DNA of 64,000 nucleotides from Salipiger thiooxidans (GTDB lineage Bacteria; Pseudomonadota; Alphaproteobacteria; Rhodobacterales; Rhodobacteraceae): NCBI RefSeq assembly GCF_900102075.1, contig NZ_FNAV01000007.1, positions 186,001 to 250,000 of the forward strand, read 5' to 3'. Shown piece by piece: positions 52,146 to 60,920 of this stretch (position 1 is its first letter; each line of letters starts with the position of its first letter). The notes under the pieces were generated by a model. It saw only the letters and a program-made list of their open reading frames with translations, ran no database searches and was not told where the DNA came from. The position numbers and the translations under genes were made by a program.

Positions 52146-52510
52146 CCCCCGAAGAGCTCGTGTCACGGCTGGCACCGGTGCGCGTGCCCGAGGCCTTCGC
52201 CCGGTTCGGGGTGCAGGATGCGCTGGCCGTCGTGGCGCTGGGTCTGCTGGCGGGCGTACTGCTCTCGCTCGTGCTGCGCGCACTGACCCGGCCACGGCCC
52301 CGTGCCATCCACCGCGCCCGCGCCCGGATCGCGGTCTTGCAGGAGCTGTCGCCGCAGGACCGCATGGCGGGGCTCGCCCTGCTTTTGCGCGAGTTCGGCG
52401 AGGACGTCCCGCCTCAGGCCCGGGACGCCCTCTACGACCCGGCTGCCCCCGCTGATCCCGCCCCGCTCGAGGCCGCGATCCTTGTCGCTGCCCGGAGGCG
52501 GGGAGGATGA
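52142..52510 (+). CDS. Small membrane protein, DUF4381-like
   Basis: A 122-residue protein from ATG 52142 (ATGA overlap). One membrane helix (ALAVVALGLLAGVLLSLVL) near residues 28-46, then a basic stretch and a cytoplasmic part with LQELSPQDRMAGLALLLREF. Size, position and helix arrangement match the DUF4381 proteins that precede VWA genes in these clusters; function unknown. Confidence 0.7.
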   Translation: MTPEELVSRLAPVRVPEAFARFGVQDALAVVALGLLAGVLLSLVLRALTRPRPRAIHRARARIAVLQELSPQDRMAGLALLLREFGEDVPPQARDALYDPAAPADPAPLEAAILVAARRRGG

Positions 52511-53463
52511 GTTTCGCCGTGCCATGGGTCTTCTGCCTGCTGCCGTTGCCGCTTCTGCTGCTGCGCCTCCTGCCGGCGCGCGCCGCCGCCAGTGGCGCGC
52601 TCACCCTGCCCCCGGCGCTCGCCATGGCTTTTCACCCGACCGCCGCAAACCCGGTACACCGCCACGCGCGGCTGATCGCGCTGGCCTGCGCCTGGGTCGC
52701 GCTCGTCGTGGCGCTTACGGGCCCACGGCAGGAACAGGTGCTCGACGTCGTGCCCGCCTCGGGCCGTGACATTGTCCTGGCGCTGGATCTCTCCGGGTCG
52801 ATGGAGCGCGAGGATTTCGTGCTGGACGGCCGGACGGTGTCGCGCCTTGCCGCCGTGCAGGACGTCGCCGCGCAGTTCGTTCGCGGCCGCACCGGCGACC
52901 GCGTCGGGCTCGTGGTCTTCGGTGACCGTGCTTATGTTGCGGCGGCCCCGACCCACGATGTGGGCGCCGTTGCGCAGGTCATCGGAACCCTGCAGATCGG
53001 CGTCTCGGGCAAGGCCACGGCGATCGCCGACGGGCTCGGGCTCGCCATCCGCCGCCTGCGCGGGCGCGAGGCCGAGAGCCGCGTCATCATCCTGCTCTCG
53101 GACGGGCAGGACACCACCGGCGCGGTCGATCCGGTGGCCGCCGCGCAGGCCGCGCAGGAGCTGGGGATGCGGGTCTACACCATCGCGCTCGGGCCCGCCG
53201 ATCTGGCCAGCAGCCCCGATGCGCGCGACGCGGTCGACAGCGAAACCCTGAGCCGCATCGCCGAGGCGGCGGGGGGCGAGACCTTCCGCGTGCGTTCGAC
53301 CGAGGATCTCGAGGCCGTGACCCGCGCCATGGACCGTTTGGAGCCCAGCCTTGCGGACATGCCGCCGGTGCGGACATGGCGGCTTTACTGGCCATGGTGC
53401 GCGGCACTGGCGGTGGCCGCGCTCGCCGCGGCGCTGGTGCTGCACCTGCGGGAGACGGCATGA
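52507..53463 (+). CDS. VWA-domain membrane protein, BatA-like
   Basis: A 318-residue protein with two N-terminal helices, a VWA domain with intact metal site (LALDLSGSME, Asp94, Ser96, Ser98; Thr in GKATAIADGL; Asp in LLSDGQDTTG) and a C-terminal helix (WPWCAALAVAALAAAL). It should bind a divalent metal and a partner protein in the periplasm. Overlaps both neighbours by 4 bases. Similar to BatA of aerotolerance operons and MxaC of methanol dehydrogenase clusters. Confidence 0.87.
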   Translation: MSFAVPWVFCLLPLPLLLLRLLPARAAASGALTLPPALAMAFHPTAANPVHRHARLIALACAWVALVVALTGPRQEQVLDVVPASGRDIVLALDLSGSMEREDFVLDGRTVSRLAAVQDVAAQFVRGRTGDRVGLVVFGDRAYVAAAPTHDVGAVAQVIGTLQIGVSGKATAIADGLGLAIRRLRGREAESRVIILLSDGQDTTGAVDPVAAAQAAQELGMRVYTIALGPADLASSPDARDAVDSETLSRIAEAAGGETFRVRSTEDLEAVTRAMDRLEPSLADMPPVRTWRLYWPWCAALAVAALAAALVLHLRETA

Positions 53464-54389
53464 CGCTGCCCGAGCTCATCCTGCTGCGGCCGCTCTGGCT
53501 GCTGGGCCTTCCGCTGGCGCTGGCCGCGGGCGTGGTCGTGGCGCGGCGGGCGGACGGTATGGCCGCGTGGCGCGCGGTGATCGACCCCGACCTGCTCGAG
53601 GCGATGCGGCACAGGGGGCAGGTCTCGCCGCCGCGCAGCGGACCCGATCCGTGGCTCATGGCGCTGTCGCTGGCTTTGCTCTGTACCGGGCTCGCGGGGC
53701 CCGCCAGCCGCGATCCCGACGCGCCGGTGCTGCGCAACCGCGACGCGCTGATGGTCCTTTTCGATCTCTCGCCCTCGATGACCGGGGGCGGCGGTCTCGA
53801 CGATGCGCAGGCCGCGGTCTCGCTGCTGATCGACCGGGGCGAGGCGCGTCCCACTGGGCTCATCGTCTATGGTGGCGAGAGCTTTCTCGCCAGCGTGCCT
53901 TCCGAGGATCCGCAGATGCTGCAGGGCATGATCGCCGTGGCGGATGCCGAGACCCTGCCGGTGGGCGGCAGCCGTCCCGACCGGGCGCTGACCATGGCGC
54001 GGGGCATCCTGCGCGATGCCGCGTCGCTGGCGCCCGACGTGGTGCTGGTTTCGGATGGCGGCGGCATGGGGCCGGTTGCGGAGGATGTCGCGCGACAGAT
54101 GGCGACGGACGGCGTGCGGATCTCGGGCATCTTCGTGCCGCAGGAGGCGCCGGCCTACGGTCTCCCCGACGCGCGCCCGGGGGCCTTGCAGGCCGTGGTC
54201 GCGGCGGGTGGCGGTGCTATGGTGAGCGCGTCCGAGGTTGCCGCCATCGACGCGCTGCTCCCCGCCCGGCGCGGGCCCGAGCGCGACGCGGCAGACCTGC
54301 GCGCATTGCAGTACCGCGACCTCGGGCCGTGGCTGGCGGCGCTGGCGCTTCTGCCGCTGGCGCTGCTGTTCCGGCGGAGGCAGGCATGA
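53460..54389 (+). CDS. VWA-domain membrane protein, BatB/MxaL-like
   Basis: A 309-residue protein from ATG 53460. Helices near the start and at PWLMALSLALLCTGLAG, VWA metal site MVLFDLSPSMTGG (Asp102, Ser104, Ser106) and DVVLVSDGGGMG, and a final helix (WLAALALLPLALLF). Second VWA protein of the cluster, normally a partner of the first. Confidence 0.85.
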   Translation: MTLPELILLRPLWLLGLPLALAAGVVVARRADGMAAWRAVIDPDLLEAMRHRGQVSPPRSGPDPWLMALSLALLCTGLAGPASRDPDAPVLRNRDALMVLFDLSPSMTGGGGLDDAQAAVSLLIDRGEARPTGLIVYGGESFLASVPSEDPQMLQGMIAVADAETLPVGGSRPDRALTMARGILRDAASLAPDVVLVSDGGGMGPVAEDVARQMATDGVRISGIFVPQEAPAYGLPDARPGALQAVVAAGGGAMVSASEVAAIDALLPARRGPERDAADLRALQYRDLGPWLAALALLPLALLFRRRQA

Positions 54390-55033
54390 GGTTGCGTCTC
54401 GTCACCCTCGCGGCGCTCGCCTGTGCGCTGGCTGCCGGCCCGCAGGCGTGGGGCAAGCTCGCGTGGCAGGCGGGGTTTCCCGCCCTCGCGGTGCCGCTGA
54501 TCAGCGACCCGGCGGCGCGGGCGGCGGTACTCTATGACGCCGGGCGCTATGCCGAGGCCGACGCGGCCTTCGCCGCCGTGGGGCGCAGCGCCACCTATGA
54601 CCGCGGGTTGTCGCTTGCCGCGACCGGGGAGCACGCGCTTTCGGTCGCTTATTTCGACGCAGTGCTCTTCGCCAACCGCTACGACGCCGAGGCCCGCCAC
54701 AACCGCGACACGGTGGCGGCGCTGGTGCCGCCGGTGGTGGGCGAGGCGATGGGGCATGGCCGCATCGAGGCGATGCTCTCGGAGGCGGGTGTCCATACTG
54801 TGGCCTTCGACCCGGACGCGCCGGACAAGCGGATCGTCGAGACCGAGCTCGACCCGCAGCGGGAGTCGAACCGGCGCCCGGTGACCGGGGATCGCTCTGC
54901 CGCCGCCGACGGCGCGTGGATCGACTCGCTCGACGACACGCCGGGCGCCTACCTCAAGGCCCGGATCGCCGCCGAGATGGAGCGCCGCCGCACCACGGGC
55001 GAGGCCCACAAGGAGGAGACGGACCCGTGGTGA
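54386..55033 (+). CDS. Exported TPR-type protein of the MoxR/VWA cluster
   Basis: A 215-residue protein with a signal-like N-terminus (LVTLAALACALAAGPQAW). A TPR-like part reads AVLYDAGRYAEADAAFAAVG and ATGEHALSVAYFDAVLFANR, and the C-terminal third is acidic and polar (DPQRESNRRPVTGDRSAAAD). Position matches BatE/MxaK. It overlaps the VWA gene (ATGA) and the next gene (GTGA). Confidence 0.75.
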   Translation: MRLRLVTLAALACALAAGPQAWGKLAWQAGFPALAVPLISDPAARAAVLYDAGRYAEADAAFAAVGRSATYDRGLSLAATGEHALSVAYFDAVLFANRYDAEARHNRDTVAALVPPVVGEAMGHGRIEAMLSEAGVHTVAFDPDAPDKRIVETELDPQRESNRRPVTGDRSAAADGAWIDSLDDTPGAYLKARIAAEMERRRTTGEAHKEETDPW

Positions 55034-56217
55034 GACTTCTGCTGCTCCTGCTGGTGCTCGCCGGGTCCGCTGCGGCACAGGACCGAGACAAGGCGCGGCT
55101 GGAGCTTGTGCTCGACCCGCGTGAGGCCGCGCCGCTCGCGGGCGAGATGGTGCTCGCGACCCTGCGCGGCATCTACCGGCAGAACATCACCCGCGAGGAG
55201 GTGAAGCTGCGCCCGATGACGGATTTCGACTGGGTTCGGCTCGGGCTTGACAGCTGGACCGAAGAGCGCATCGACGGGTTGCCCGCGCGGGTGTTCGAGC
55301 GGCGCCTCGCCTTCTACCCGCGCCGGGACGGCACGCTCGAGATCCTGCCCATCGCGCATCGGCTCGAGGTGCTGGGCGCGGGCGGAAAGCGCGAGACGGT
55401 CATCGTGCGCTCCGACCCGGTCACCCTGACCGTGGCGCCGGGCCCTGCCGCTGCGGGGCAGCCATGGTTGCCGCTGCGCGCGCTCGAGCTGTCGGAGAGC
55501 TGGGACACCGACCCCGCGAGGTTGGCAGACGGCCAGAGCGCCACACGGCGGATCGTGTTGCGCGCCTTCGGCGCGACGCCCGAGATGATGCCGCAGCAGC
55601 CGGTCCTGCGGCAGCCGTGGCTCATCAGCTTCGCGCCGCCGGAGGAGCGGAATTTTCAGGTGACGCCGGAGGGGCCGGTCTCGACCGTGGTCTGGACGTG
55701 GAAACTGCGTCCGATCACCGGCGAGCCGGGGGTGATCCCGCCGGTGACGATCCCGTGGTTCGACACAGGGTCCCGGACGCCCGAGACCGCGACGATCTCC
55801 TCCGCCTCCATCGGCTACGCCAGTTTCTCGGACAACGCCGCCGCGCGCTGGCAGAGCCTCGGGGGCGGGGGTTGGCCGGTGTGGGCGCTGTCGGGCCTCG
55901 CGGCGCTGGTCGTCGTCGCGCTGTCGCTCCGCGACCGCGTCCCCGAGACCGGTTTGCGCCGGAGATGGCAGCGGCGCAGGCTGCTCCGCCGCCTGCGTGG
56001 GCACGTCCGTGCCCGGGACGCTGCGGGTGCGCGGCGGACCGCCTCGCGCCTGTTGGAGGGGATGCCGCCGGTTGGCGAACGACAGCGGCTGAGGCTTCTA
56101 CGCCCGGCGGACGACCTGCTCTATCGCGAGGGCACGGGCGGGAGCCTCGAGCTCATGTACCGCGAGACCCGTGACGCGGTTCTGCGCCGGCCGCCCGGTC
56201 AGTCGGTCGGCTCATAG
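55030..56217 (+). CDS. BatD-like periplasmic protein
   Basis: A 395-residue protein from GTG 55030. Signal peptide ending SAAAQD, an all-beta periplasmic part (VLDPREAAPLAGEMVLATLR; two or more Ig-like domains), a membrane helix near residue 290 (WALSGLAALVVVALSL) and an Arg-rich cytoplasmic tail. This is the BatD/MxaA-type organisation. It is the last gene of the cluster and overlaps the convergent MFS gene by 19 bases. Confidence 0.78.
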   Translation: MRLLLLLLVLAGSAAAQDRDKARLELVLDPREAAPLAGEMVLATLRGIYRQNITREEVKLRPMTDFDWVRLGLDSWTEERIDGLPARVFERRLAFYPRRDGTLEILPIAHRLEVLGAGGKRETVIVRSDPVTLTVAPGPAAAGQPWLPLRALELSESWDTDPARLADGQSATRRIVLRAFGATPEMMPQQPVLRQPWLISFAPPEERNFQVTPEGPVSTVVWTWKLRPITGEPGVIPPVTIPWFDTGSRTPETATISSASIGYASFSDNAAARWQSLGGGGWPVWALSGLAALVVVALSLRDRVPETGLRRRWQRRRLLRRLRGHVRARDAAGARRTASRLLEGMPPVGERQRLRLLRPADDLLYREGTGGSLELMYRETRDAVLRRPPGQSVGS

Positions 56218-57584
56218 GGCAGGGCGGCGCGGCGCAGGCTGATCAGGGCGCTGAGCGCCGAGGCCCCGGCTGCGAAGGCAAGGCCCAGCCGGGGCACGCT
56301 CTCGTCGGGCAGCAGGGCGAACATGATCGACATGGCGAGCCCGCCGATGGTCTGCCCCAGCAGCCGGGCGGTGCCCTGGCTGCCCCCGGCGGCTCCGGCG
56401 CGCGCCCGCGGCACCGCCAGCAGCATGTTGCGGTTGTTGGGCACCTGAACGAAGCCGAAGCCCGCGCCCGCCAGCATCAGGCAGGCCAGCACCGGCACAA
56501 GCTCGGTGGCCCAGACGGCGGCCAGCCCCAGCCCCACGGCCATCGCGATGCCGCCGAGCGTGCAGAGCCGCGCCGTATCCACCTGGTCCGCGAATCGCCC
56601 GGCGATGGGACCCGCCAGCGCCAGCGTCAGCGGCCAGGCGGTCATCGCCAGCCCGACCGACATCGCCGGCAGCCCGAAGCCGTGCTGGAACAGGAACGGG
56701 AGGGCGACGAAGCTCGACATCTGGGCCGCGAAGATCGAGGTCGAGGCCATGGTCGAGAGCCGGAACGAGGGTTTGCGCAGCAGGTCGAGCGGGATCACCG
56801 GCGTCTCGCTGTGCCATTCGCGGCGGATCAGCACGGCAAAGGTCAGCACGCTCAGCGCCACCATGGACCAGCCCTGAAGCGCGTCGGTGGCGACCCGGCC
56901 CGCGCCCAGTACCAGCAGCGCGAAGGCCAGCGCGTTCAGCCCCATGGCGATCACGTCGGCCTTGCGGCCATTGCCGCTCGGCCCGATCAGCGCCACCGAG
57001 GCGGCGAGCACCACGAGCCCCACCGGCACGTTCACGGCAAAGAGCCACGGCCAGCTTCCGACCGAGAGGATGGCGGCACCGATGGCCGGTCCGAGCGCCG
57101 AGGCCAGCGCCACCACCATAGAGTTGAAGCCGATGATCGTGCCGACCATCCGCGCCGGCAGGCTGTGGCGCAAGAGCGCGATGGTCAGCGACATGATCGG
57201 CGCGGCGCCGAGCCCCTGCAGCACCCGCGCGGCGATCAGCCAGTTGATCGTGGGCGCCAGCGCGCAGAGCGCCGAGGCCAGCGTGAAGACCGTGACGCCG
57301 ATGGTGAAGAGCCGCTTCGGCCCGACGGCCTCGCCGAGGAACGCCATCGGCAGCAGCGCCATGACGAGCACCAGCTGGTAGGCCGTCACCACCCAGACCG
57401 TCTGCGACGTGGGAGCATCCAGCTCTGCGGTGATCGTCGGCAGGGCGACATTGGCGATGGCGCCGTCGAGCACCACCAGCAGCAGGGTCACGAGCAGCGC
57501 GAAGATCGCGAAATAGCGGCGGGGGGCGGGCAGGCCGTCCTCGAAGCGAGCCACGTCCTGCGCCGTCGGATCGGCATGTGTCAT
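56199..57584 (-). CDS. MFS drug-export-type transporter, DHA2 family
   Basis: A 461-residue transporter with 12 to 14 predicted helices. LDGAIANVALPTITAELDAP is motif D1 and the QTVWVVTAYQLVLVMALLPM stretch with LGAAPIMSLTIAL is typical of DHA2 (EmrB/QacA-like) proton antiporters. Divergent from a LysR-family regulator, with 135 bases between, so it is probably controlled by it. Substrate unknown. Confidence 0.9.
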   Translation of the reverse strand: MTHADPTAQDVARFEDGLPAPRRYFAIFALLVTLLLVVLDGAIANVALPTITAELDAPTSQTVWVVTAYQLVLVMALLPMAFLGEAVGPKRLFTIGVTVFTLASALCALAPTINWLIAARVLQGLGAAPIMSLTIALLRHSLPARMVGTIIGFNSMVVALASALGPAIGAAILSVGSWPWLFAVNVPVGLVVLAASVALIGPSGNGRKADVIAMGLNALAFALLVLGAGRVATDALQGWSMVALSVLTFAVLIRREWHSETPVIPLDLLRKPSFRLSTMASTSIFAAQMSSFVALPFLFQHGFGLPAMSVGLAMTAWPLTLALAGPIAGRFADQVDTARLCTLGGIAMAVGLGLAAVWATELVPVLACLMLAGAGFGFVQVPNNRNMLLAVPRARAGAAGGSQGTARLLGQTIGGLAMSIMFALLPDESVPRLGLAFAAGASALSALISLRRAALPYEPTD

Positions 57585-57642
57585 GGGAAATCCTTCACGT
57601 CCTGCCGCAGATCTATCACGCCCACGACCATGCGGAAGACGC

Positions 57643-57681
57643 GTGCATTACATTGAATTGCTGCACGGGACGCCATGTCCC
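57643..57681. promoter_or_regulatory. Two dyads between the MFS and LysR genes
   Basis: GTGCA (57643-57647) and TGCAC (57662-57666) flank an AT-rich 14-base core, and GGGAC/GTCCC (57667-57671, 57677-57681) directly follow. Their place between the divergent regulator and target gene fits LysR activation and recognition sites. Confidence 0.45.
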
Positions 57682-57719
57682 GTCTGGCGGCAGAGGAGCT
57701 ACGGGGCTAGGCTTGGGCC

Positions 57720-58664
57720 ATGGATGGACGCGATCTGAACCTTCTGCGGGCGCTCGACGCCCTGCTGGACGAGGGCAGCGTGGTCGATGCCGCGCGGCGG
57801 CTCGGCCTCTCGGCCTCGGCCATGAGCCGGACGCTTGCACGGCTGCGCGACGCCACCGGCGATCCGCTGCTGGTGCGGGCAGGGCGGGGGATGGTGCTCA
57901 CCCCGCACGCCGAGGCGCTGCGCGAGCGCGTCCCCCACCTTGCCGCCGAGGTCGAGGCGGTGCTGCGCCCGGCCGAGACCACGCTCGACCCGGAGAGCCT
58001 GCAGCGCGATTTCGTCATCCGCGCCAACGACGGGTTCATCGCGGCCTACGGCGCGACGCTGCTGAGGCTGGTGCGCGAGCGGGCGCCCGCGGTGCGCATC
58101 CTCTTCGTCCAGAAGGACGCGAGCCCGGCCCGCGCCCTGCGCGACGGGCTCTGCGACCTCGAGCTCGGCATCCTGCGTGACACCGCGCCCGAGCTGAAGG
58201 TGCAGCGCCTGCTGACCGATCACTTCGTGGGCGTCGTCCGCGCCGGACACCCGCTCGCGGGGCAGGACATCACCGCCCGCGATTTCGCCGAGAGCGACAG
58301 CATCGTCTCGATCCTGCACCAGCCCGCCGATTTCACCCATGTGGTCGACCGGGCGCTGGCCGGGATCGGCCTCAAGCGGCGGCGGACCTTCCAGGTGCCG
58401 TCCTTCCTCGTGGCGCTGTCGATGGCGCAGCAGAGCGACCTCGTGGCGGTGGTGCCGCAATCCTACGCCCGGATGGAGCGCCGCCGCATGGCAGCGCTCG
58501 GCCTGCCGGGCCCGGAGATCTTCGAACTGCCCTTCGACACGGGCGAGATCGTGATCTCGCTGATCTGGCATCCGCGCATGGACAGCGACCCGGCCAACCG
58601 CTGGCTGCGCGAGCTGGTCCGCGAATGCACTCGGCTGGTGGGGCAGGACGAGATCGCCGCATAG
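57720..58664 (+). CDS. LysR-type transcriptional regulator
   Basis: A 314-residue regulator: HTH LNLLRALDALLDEGSVVDAA, LGLSASAMSRTLARLRDATG; effector domain with IRANDGFIAAYGATLLRLVR and LELGILRDTAPEL. It diverges from the MFS gene, its likely target. The similarity to NodD/PcpR-like LysR proteins that control exporters is general only. Confidence 0.9.
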   Translation: MDGRDLNLLRALDALLDEGSVVDAARRLGLSASAMSRTLARLRDATGDPLLVRAGRGMVLTPHAEALRERVPHLAAEVEAVLRPAETTLDPESLQRDFVIRANDGFIAAYGATLLRLVRERAPAVRILFVQKDASPARALRDGLCDLELGILRDTAPELKVQRLLTDHFVGVVRAGHPLAGQDITARDFAESDSIVSILHQPADFTHVVDRALAGIGLKRRRTFQVPSFLVALSMAQQSDLVAVVPQSYARMERRRMAALGLPGPEIFELPFDTGEIVISLIWHPRMDSDPANRWLRELVRECTRLVGQDEIAA

Positions 58665-58735
58665 AGCGCGCGCGTCGGGGGCTCGTTCGGCCCGCCACGA
58701 ACATCGGCACAAAGCTTGCGCCGGTGTGGGCGAGA

Positions 58736-58885
58736 TCATTCTGACAAATGACGGGTTAAGAGCCTGACAGACGTGATGTCAACGAAACCGAGGAAGCCCT
58801 CTGCGGTCTTGTCGCAGCGGCTGGCGACACGGAGGCGGTTCTTCAACTTGTTGAATCACCGTTCAACCAGGTTGGGTAGGTGTTA
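58736..58885 (-). pseudogene. C-terminal remnant of an IS5-family (IS427-like) transposase
   Basis: The minus strand reads NLVER, a stop, FNKLKNRLRVASRCDKTAEG, FLGFVDITSVRLLTRHLSE and the stop at 58736. Intact IS427-group transposases have a Cys between NLVER and FNKLKN, so TGC/TGT has become TGA. Only the last 50 codons remain. Confidence 0.7.
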
Positions 58886-58943
58886 AGTCCCGGCATCTGG
58901 TGGATCGATTCATCTTGAACCCGATCCACCAGATGCCGGGACT
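58886..58943. repeat. 21-bp perfect inverted repeat (hairpin)
   Basis: Arms 58886-58906 and 58923-58943 are exact reverse complements (they contain CCCGGCATCTGGTGGATC) around a 16-base spacer. It lies between the IS remnant and the 3' end of the DeoR gene. It could be two mobile-element ends placed head to head or a bidirectional terminator; no T-run follows. Confidence 0.85.
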
Positions 58944-58952
58944 GAGCAATTG

Positions 58953-59738
58953 CTAGGGCGCGAAAATGCGGACCCCGCCCGCGGAAAGATATGTCGCAAG
59001 CCCGCGGTCCGGAGCTCGGTCACTGACCAGGGTATCCATCTCGTCAAATCGTGCCACGACGTCCAGCTGCGTGAGCCCGAACTTGCTCGCGTCGATGAGG
59101 AAACGGCAGGCCGCCGATTGCCGCATCATCGTGCGCTTGACGGCGGCAAACCCCTCGACGGCCTCGGTCGCCCCCACTTCGCTGAGGCCTGCCGCCCCGA
59201 GGAAACAGGCGTCCACGTGGTAGCGGGAGAGGTAGTCACAGGTGTCGATGCCAACGACGGCGGCTTCCTTGGGCAGATATTGGCCCGGCGCGAGGATCAC
59301 GCGCACGCCGGCGCTCTGGCCGAGGATCATGCCGATCTGCAGGCTGTTGGTGATCGCGGTGACGCGGGTCTCGGCAAAGGCGAGCAGCCGGGCGAAGACC
59401 ATGGTCGTCGACCCCGCGTCGATCATGATCGTCTCGCCGTCGCGCACCAGCGACGCGGCAAGGCCGGCGAGGCGTTCGCGCTCCACGACACGCTCCTGTC
59501 GGCGTTCGTCGAGGTCGCGATGCGCGCCGGGATGGGTTGCCGAGGCCCCGCCATGGGCGCGCTCCAGCAAGCCCCGGCGCTCCAGATCGCCCATGTCGCG
59601 GCGCACGGTTTCCGTGGTCACGCCGAAGAGCGTCGCGAGCTCGGCAACCCGGACATGGGGCCGGAGCTTGAGCTGCAGCAGGATCTGCTCGTGCCGCTCG
59701 TGCTTCTTCAGGCGATGTTGTGCGCCCGGCTGCTCCAT
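58953..59738 (-). CDS. DeoR-family transcriptional regulator
   Basis: A 261-residue regulator from ATG 59738 (a TTG 17 codons upstream is possible). HTH: KHERHEQILLQLKLRPHVRV, LATLFGVTTETVRRDMGDLE. The C-terminal sugar-phosphate sensor domain has IMIDAGSTTMVFARLL, AITNSLQIGMILG and GIDTCDYLSRYHVDACFLGA. DeoR proteins usually respond to phosphorylated sugars. Divergent from the phn-type transporter with a HAD phosphatase, it probably represses them and senses a phosphorylated compound. Confidence 0.9.
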   Translation of the reverse strand: MEQPGAQHRLKKHERHEQILLQLKLRPHVRVAELATLFGVTTETVRRDMGDLERRGLLERAHGGASATHPGAHRDLDERRQERVVERERLAGLAASLVRDGETIMIDAGSTTMVFARLLAFAETRVTAITNSLQIGMILGQSAGVRVILAPGQYLPKEAAVVGIDTCDYLSRYHVDACFLGAAGLSEVGATEAVEGFAAVKRTMMRQSAACRFLIDASKFGLTQLDVVARFDEMDTLVSDRAPDRGLATYLSAGGVRIFAP

Positions 59739-59801
59739 CCCTGATCGGGCCCCGCTTGTTGCATCCTGAAGTTTGAATATCGCAGACAATTACGACAGAT
59801 T

Positions 59802-59817
59802 TGTTGCATAACCAACA
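59802..59817. promoter_or_regulatory. Dyad between DeoR and PhnD genes
   Basis: TGTTG-CATAAC-CAACA is a 5-bp inverted repeat in the AT-rich divergent intergenic region, 84 bases before the PhnD start and 64 bases before the DeoR start; candidate operator. Confidence 0.45.
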
Positions 59818-59900
59818 TAAAGGTGATGTGATCCCGCTGGACTGGCCGGAGGACGAAGGGGCCAGACGCACATAATGCCCTTTGGGAGGAGGACATCACC

Positions 59901-60866
59901 ATGCTTAGGCACACCACGAGTCTGCTCGTGTCGCTGGCCCTGTCGGTCGGTGCGGCATTCGCTCAGGAAGAAACCGCGGCGCTCGACAGCCAGTACACCG
60001 ACGCCGACGGTGACCTGGTCGCCGACGCGCCGACGGAGGCGGGCGACCTGAAGGATCCCGACACCCTGGTCTTTGCCTATACCCCCGTCGAGGACCCGGC
60101 CATCTACGAGGACATCTGGGAGCCGTTCATCTCGCATCTCGAAGAGGTCACCGGCAAGGACGTGCAATTCTTCGCGGTGCAGTCCAACTCGGCCGAGGTC
60201 GAGGCGATGCGCTCGGGCCGCCTGCACATTGCGGGCTTCTCGACCGGGCCCACGCCTTTCGCGGTGAACCTCGCAGGGGCGGTGCCCTTCGCGATCATGG
60301 GGGCCGACGACGGGCAGTTCGGCTACAAGCTGCAGATCTATACCCAGGCCGACAGCGACATCAAGGAAGTGCCCGATCTTGCCGGCAAGCGCATCGCGCA
60401 TACCTCGCCGACCTCGAATTCGGGCAACCTCGCGCCGCGGGCGCTGTTCCCGGATCTCGGCGTGGTGCCCGACGAGGATTACGAGGTGGTCTATTCGGGC
60501 AGCCATGACCAGTCGATGCTGGGGGTTGTCGCCGGCGACTACGACGCCGCGCCCGTCGCTTCGGAAGTGGTCGATCGCATGGCCGAGCGCGGGCTCTACG
60601 ATCCCGCCGAGGTGCGCATCGTCTGGGAGAGCGATCCCTTCCCGACGACATCCTATGCCTATGCCCATGACCTGACGCCGGAACTGAAGGAAAAGATCGA
60701 GGAGGCGTTCTTCAGCTTCGACTTCGCCGGCACCGCTCTTGGCGAGGAGTTCACCGGGGTCAGCAAGTTCATCCCGATCACCTACAAGGATCAGTGGAAG
60801 GTCATCCGCCAGATCCAGAAGGCGAACGGCGTCGAGTATACACCGGCCGGCCTTGCTGCAGAGTGA
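59901..60866 (+). CDS. Phosphonate/phosphate-ester ABC binding protein, PhnD-like
   Basis: A 321-residue periplasmic protein with signal peptide ending GAAFA. PhnD-family motifs: LVFAYTPVEDPAIYEDIWEP, the binding segment IAHTSPTSNSGNLAPRALFP (Ser/Thr-rich phosphonate loop), VYSGSHDQSMLGVVAGDYDA. It starts an operon with one ATPase, two permeases and a HAD phosphatase. PhnD proteins bind phosphonates, phosphite, methylphosphonate or phosphodiesters; which one cannot be told. Confidence 0.9.
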   Translation: MLRHTTSLLVSLALSVGAAFAQEETAALDSQYTDADGDLVADAPTEAGDLKDPDTLVFAYTPVEDPAIYEDIWEPFISHLEEVTGKDVQFFAVQSNSAEVEAMRSGRLHIAGFSTGPTPFAVNLAGAVPFAIMGADDGQFGYKLQIYTQADSDIKEVPDLAGKRIAHTSPTSNSGNLAPRALFPDLGVVPDEDYEVVYSGSHDQSMLGVVAGDYDAAPVASEVVDRMAERGLYDPAEVRIVWESDPFPTTSYAYAHDLTPELKEKIEEAFFSFDFAGTALGEEFTGVSKFIPITYKDQWKVIRQIQKANGVEYTPAGLAAE

Positions 60867-60920
60867 CCTGCAAAGACCGGAGCCGGTGCCTCGTGCCCGG
60901 CTCCGGCATGGAGTCTCCAC

